Assembly: GCA_018066225.1 (NCBI GenBank)
Contig: JAGHRU010000068.1
Coordinates: 1-8,896 of the forward strand
Direction of reading: 5' to 3'
Length of the DNA stretch: 8,896 nucleotides
From: Candidatus Equimonas enterica
GTDB lineage: Bacteria; Bacteroidota; Bacteroidia; Bacteroidales; Bacteroidaceae
Shown here: positions 7,575 through 8,896 of the stretch, one piece after another
Layout: each line of letters opens with the position of its first letter
Numbering within the stretch: the first letter of the stretch is position 1
Made by a program: the position numbers and the translations under genes
The notes under the pieces: model-generated
The model's database searches: none
Told to the model about the DNA's origin: nothing
The model's input: the letters and a program-made list of their open reading frames with translations, nothing else

Positions 7575-7693
7575 TCTGCCCACGCCGTGCGCCTTTTCAC
7601 GCTCTGGGCAGACGGACGAAACTGTCTGGGCAGAGCGTCGTAACGACAAGGGCAGATTGTTTTACCCGTCTGCCCTTGTCGTGTGAGGGCAGA
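7575..7693. repeat. Cluster of GGGCAGA/TCTGCCC repeats with stacked hairpins
   Basis: Six copies of the heptamer GGGCAGA or its complement lie within 119 bp: 7575-7581 (-), 7606-7612 (+), 7628-7634 (+), 7650-7656 (+), 7669-7675 (-) and 7687-7693 (+). The three central copies are exactly 22 bp apart, and the first two are within an identical 10-mer TCTGGGCAGA. Two hairpins form here: 7599-7638 (ACGCTCTG/CAGAGCGT plus inner CAGAC/GTCTG, separated by a GG/GG mismatch) and 7643-7682 (a perfect 14-bp stem, ACGACAAGGGCAGA, with a 12-base loop). The first competes with an alternative hairpin, 7575-7612, formed by the outer heptamers and CGTG/CACG. No coding potential is seen. The stretch lies between convergent transcripts; its role is unknown. 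Confidence 0.7.
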
Positions 7694-7695
7694 TA

Positions 7696-7743
7696 AGAAA
7701 AGCAGGCGGCTGCCCACCCCACTGTGGGGAACGGGCAGCCGCC
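7696..7743 (-). terminator. Intrinsic terminator of the surface-protein/small-protein unit
   Basis: A perfect 11-bp GC-rich stem (GGCGGCTGCCC at 7705-7715 with GGGCAGCCGCC at 7733-7743) has a second inner stem CCCCA/TGGGG (7717-7721 with 7725-7729). Read on the minus strand it is followed by TGCTTTTCTT, a fair T-tract, and it starts 32 bases after the stop of the 59-residue gene. On the plus strand no T-run follows, so it is assigned to the minus-strand transcript. Confidence 0.65.
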
Positions 7744-7775
7744 ACTGATGTTATTGCGCGGAGTTGGCGAAACGG

Positions 7776-7955
7776 TTACTCCTCTTCGTCGGCTATCCAA
7801 GTCCACACGCCTTCTTTGCGGCGTGCGAACTGCTCTTCATCGCCGACCTCATTGCCGAGGTCTTTGTCGGTCTTCACACCGACACTACCGCCCATGAGGA
7901 AGGCCAGCGTGTCGAGGGTTATCATGCGTGTCTTGGGGGAAATATATGTTTTCAT
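7776..7955 (-). CDS. Small 59-residue protein with acidic C-terminus, function unknown
   Basis: Open frame from ATG at 7953-7955 to TAA at 7776-7778, 29 bases after the stop of the secreted-protein gene and 32 bases before a strong terminator, so probably the second gene of that unit. The product starts MKTYISPKTRMITLDTLAFL, continues MGGSVGVKTDKDLGNEVGDE and ends in a tryptophan-containing acidic tail, VWTWIADEEE. The central hydrophobic patch ends in Gly22-Gly23, with leucines at -4 and -7 from the cleavage point, as in double-glycine export leaders; this is only a resemblance. Small proteins with an MK.YI.P start and an acidic tail are, from memory, common in Prevotella-like genomes, usually annotated hypothetical. 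No catalytic motif, signal peptide or membrane segment is evident. The leader ahead of ATG is A-rich without a Shine-Dalgarno, as expected in this phylum. Expression is inferred from context only. Confidence 0.65.
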   Translation of the reverse strand: MKTYISPKTRMITLDTLAFLMGGSVGVKTDKDLGNEVGDEEQFARRKEGVWTWIADEEE

Positions 7956-7984
7956 TGCTATGTATCTGTTTTGTTTGTAAAGAA

Positions 7985-8896
7985 CTACTTGATATATTTC
8001 TTACCACCCTGGATGTAGAGCCCGCCATGCTGGGGCGCACTGATGCGGCGGCCTTGGAGGTCGTAGAGCGGTGCGACAGTCTCGGCAGTCGTCACCGTGC
8101 TGATGGCAGTCTCCATATCGCCAAAGGCAAAGCCGCGTACCTGCATTGCCACATCTTGGGGCACAGCGAGGTAAGCCTTGTGGGCACCATTCTCGAAGGC
8201 GGTGCCGTCGTCAGCACCCCACCAGAAACCGAGGTCTTTGCCATCGTGGAAGGTGAGTTTGTAGAAGAGGTAGGTCACATCCTCGTCAGGACCCGTCGTC
8301 GTAGCCTTCTCTATGCTGCCACGCAGGAGGTTGCTGCCGGGAAGTGCGCTCGGCGTAGCCGTCGTCACCGCCATGTAGTGGTCGCCAGACTCGTCGGAAG
8401 ACACCATGAAGCCAGTATTAGCGGGGATGATGTCGCCAGCCTCAAAGGTATTGACCACAATCTTGGTCTTGTCTTCATTGACACCAACCACGGCGCAAGT
8501 CATGTCATCGCCCACAATGAGGTTGTTGGCGGAGTAGTATGTGCCGTAGTACCTATCGGTCTTGTCGTCGTAAGCCTTGGCTGCGATGCTGATGGTCTCA
8601 CGCTGGAGCAGCGTGGTGAAGCCGCTGTAGGTGCTACCTCCCGACTTCTTGTAAAGATAGACAGCCGCTTGGCCACCTTTCTTATAGAAGCGGAAATAGC
8701 CCGCCGTATTATAATGGAATACGGCACCTGTTGCAGCACCATTCAAAGCCAAATTAATAGAATCAGCAGACACGAAGTTTACCGTAATGGGATATGCAGC
8801 TGCCGTATTTATATTTGCCGAAGATGCAAGACCGTTATCATTTTTCGTCTGATAGTTATAGTTGCCGTCCTTCGTCTGCATCACATAGCCACCCTC
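7985..8896 (-). CDS. Secreted or surface protein, C-terminal part (5' end beyond right edge)
   Basis: The last 303 codons of a larger gene; the frame is open through base 8896 (residues E-G-G-Y before the internal GTG at 8884), so no start lies in the window. The visible part is rich in Tyr, Thr, Gly and Asn. It contains YYGTYYSANNLIV (116-128), AGDIIPANTGFMVS (153-166), SNLLRGS (188-194), LGFWWGADDGTAFENGAHKAYLAVP (222-246, with the KAYLAVP signature) and a C-terminal tail, LYDLQGRRISAPQHGGLYI then QGGKKYIK. From memory this order (IPANTGF, NLL.G, GF.W, KAYL, YDLQGR..GLYI..GKK) is typical of many Prevotella and related cell-surface proteins, whose tail resembles type IX secretion sorting signals. 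The N-terminal catalytic or binding domain that would name the function is not visible. It is followed by the small protein and a shared terminator. Confidence 0.85.
   Translation of the reverse strand, partial: EGGYVMQTKDGNYNYQTKNDNGLASSANINTAAAYPITVNFVSADSINLALNGAATGAVFHYNTAGYFRFYKKGGQAAVYLYKKSGGSTYSGFTTLLQRETISIAAKAYDDKTDRYYGTYYSANNLIVGDDMTCAVVGVNEDKTKIVVNTFEAGDIIPANTGFMVSSDESGDHYMAVTTATPSALPGSNLLRGSIEKATTTGPDEDVTYLFYKLTFHDGKDLGFWWGADDGTAFENGAHKAYLAVPQDVAMQVRGFAFGDMETAISTVTTAETVAPLYDLQGRRISAPQHGGLYIQGGKKYIK

Noticed and set aside
7606..7656. Possible CRISPR array from the 22-bp period
   Set aside because: The shared unit is only 7-10 bases, there are only three evenly spaced copies, and other copies are inverted. 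Real arrays have longer repeats and spacers.
7764..8018. An 84-residue plus-strand open frame across 7764-8018
   Set aside because: It is the complement of the 59-residue minus-strand gene and runs into the end of the secreted-protein gene. Its product has no recognisable features, while the minus-strand frame has a fitting start, spacing and terminator.
8882..8884. GTG at 8884 as start of the right-edge gene
   Set aside because: The frame stays open through the window edge, and the product there already reads as the interior of a secreted protein with no signal peptide, so this is an internal valine codon of a truncated gene.

Overview
The window looks like chromosomal DNA from a GC-rich member of the Bacteroidales, most probably Prevotella-like. 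Three things point there: a fused fucokinase/GDP-fucose pyrophosphorylase closely resembling Bacteroides Fkp, -7 promoter boxes of the Bacteroidetes form TAnnTTTGC, and a secreted protein with a Prevotella-style C-terminus (YDLQGRR...GLYIQGGKKYIK). The genus is an inference. No rRNA, tRNA, insertion sequence or CRISPR array was seen.

Left part (1-2372, minus strand): a putrescine-synthesis cluster. Agmatine deiminase (aguA) is followed by a YpfJ-type neutral zinc metallopeptidase that is split by a frameshift near 829-830. After it comes the start of N-carbamoylputrescine amidase (aguB), which overlaps the metallopeptidase stop by an ATGA and runs off the left edge. AguA and AguB together convert agmatine to putrescine.

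Centre (2373-7506, plus strand): a divergent promoter region (2373-2550) with one Bacteroidetes-type -7 box facing each way. It is followed by a tightly packed operon: a DPM1-like GT2 glycosyltransferase, dihydroorotase (pyrC, pyrimidine synthesis) and fkp (L-fucose salvage to GDP-fucose for surface glycans). Gaps between these genes are 37 and 17 bases.

Right part (7507-8896): the operon converges on a minus-strand pair. This pair is the C-terminal 303 residues of a large secreted or surface protein (5' end beyond the right edge) and a 59-residue acidic-tailed small protein 29 bases downstream. Between the converging units lies about 215 bp packed with four strong hairpins that share the core CTGCCC/GGGCAG nine times, three copies at an exact 22-bp spacing. 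The outer hairpins look like terminators; the middle ones are unexplained.

Most of the window is ordinary core metabolism. The items most worth a second look are the hairpin cluster, the small protein with a double-glycine-like motif, and the frameshifted metallopeptidase inside the agu operon.
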